37,301 bases of DNA from Planctomycetota bacterium (GTDB lineage: Bacteria > Planctomycetota > Planctomycetia > Pirellulales > Pirellulaceae). The letters are not shown here. The stretch covers positions 27,958 through 65,258 of the forward strand of contig JAFLCP010000023.1 in the NCBI GenBank assembly GCA_017303505.1, read 5' to 3'. Below: more notes on the stretch, generated by a model. It made no database searches and was not told where the DNA came from. It saw only the letters and a list, made by a program, of their open reading frames with translations. Within the stretch, counting starts at the first letter, position 1.

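Noticed and set aside
34502-37301. CRISPR array or mobile-element repeat
   Set aside because: The 315-bp units are contiguous without spacers, code in one frame and encode cadherin-like domains.
1-37301. Insertion sequences, tRNA or rRNA genes, prophage or integrase
   Set aside because: No transposase or integrase motifs, terminal inverted repeats with target duplications, or RNA gene signatures were seen on either strand.
8807-37301. Interpretation of the region as several adjacent genes or a decayed pseudogene
   Set aside because: The domains stay in one phase throughout with no stop found. Decay would have produced stops or frameshifts in 28.5 kb.

Overview
The window most likely comes from a planctomycete (Pirellulaceae-like Planctomycetota). 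The case rests on a giant repeat protein whose N-terminus has the short LEPR-XLL-type motif (LERRVLLSA) typical of very long planctomycete proteins, together with a flagellar flgL-fliW junction and a methylerythritol-phosphate pathway gene. This is inferred from families and was not tested by a database search.

Left third (1-8300), ordinary gene-dense chromosome. A 3' end resembling flgL is followed on the + strand by fliW, ispD, tyrS and surE. Three genes then lie on the - strand: a Nudix hydrolase, a RimI-like acetyltransferase and a GrpB-family protein. They may be read as one unit from GrpB to Nudix, and the Nudix gene converges on surE with only 11 bases between them. Next come an unrecognised + strand ORF (5870-6622) and a convergent - strand gene for a NodT/TolC-type outer-membrane efflux lipoprotein. 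The region 8283-8806 separates this gene from the divergent giant gene and holds several inverted and direct repeats.

Right three quarters (8807-37301) is one uninterrupted + strand reading frame of at least 9,498 codons that runs off the window. Reading it through gives this order: LEPR-XLL motif; an acidic Ser/Asp-rich linker; the domain that usually precedes SBBP repeats; seven SBBP propeller repeats; a right-handed beta-helix studded with six LamG-like domains; a ~3.2 kb module with two SdrD-B/CNA-B-like domains; a second beta-helix with six more LamG-like domains; a second copy of the 3.2 kb module 10.14 kb downstream of the first; a third beta-helix without LamG; VCBS plus cadherin-like; seven delta-60 repeats; two adhesin-type beta-sandwich segments; a second VCBS plus cadherin-like; and at least nine cadherin-like repeats of exactly 315 bp each, still going at the window end.

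The giant protein looks like a secreted or surface multi-adhesin. The most notable features are the LamG domains placed at recurrent phases of the beta-helix rungs, the matched 6+6 LamG supermodules, two different seven-repeat propellers in one chain, and a three-unit (945 bp) higher-order repeat in the cadherin array. The neighbouring outer-membrane channel might serve its export, but that is only a neighbourhood inference.
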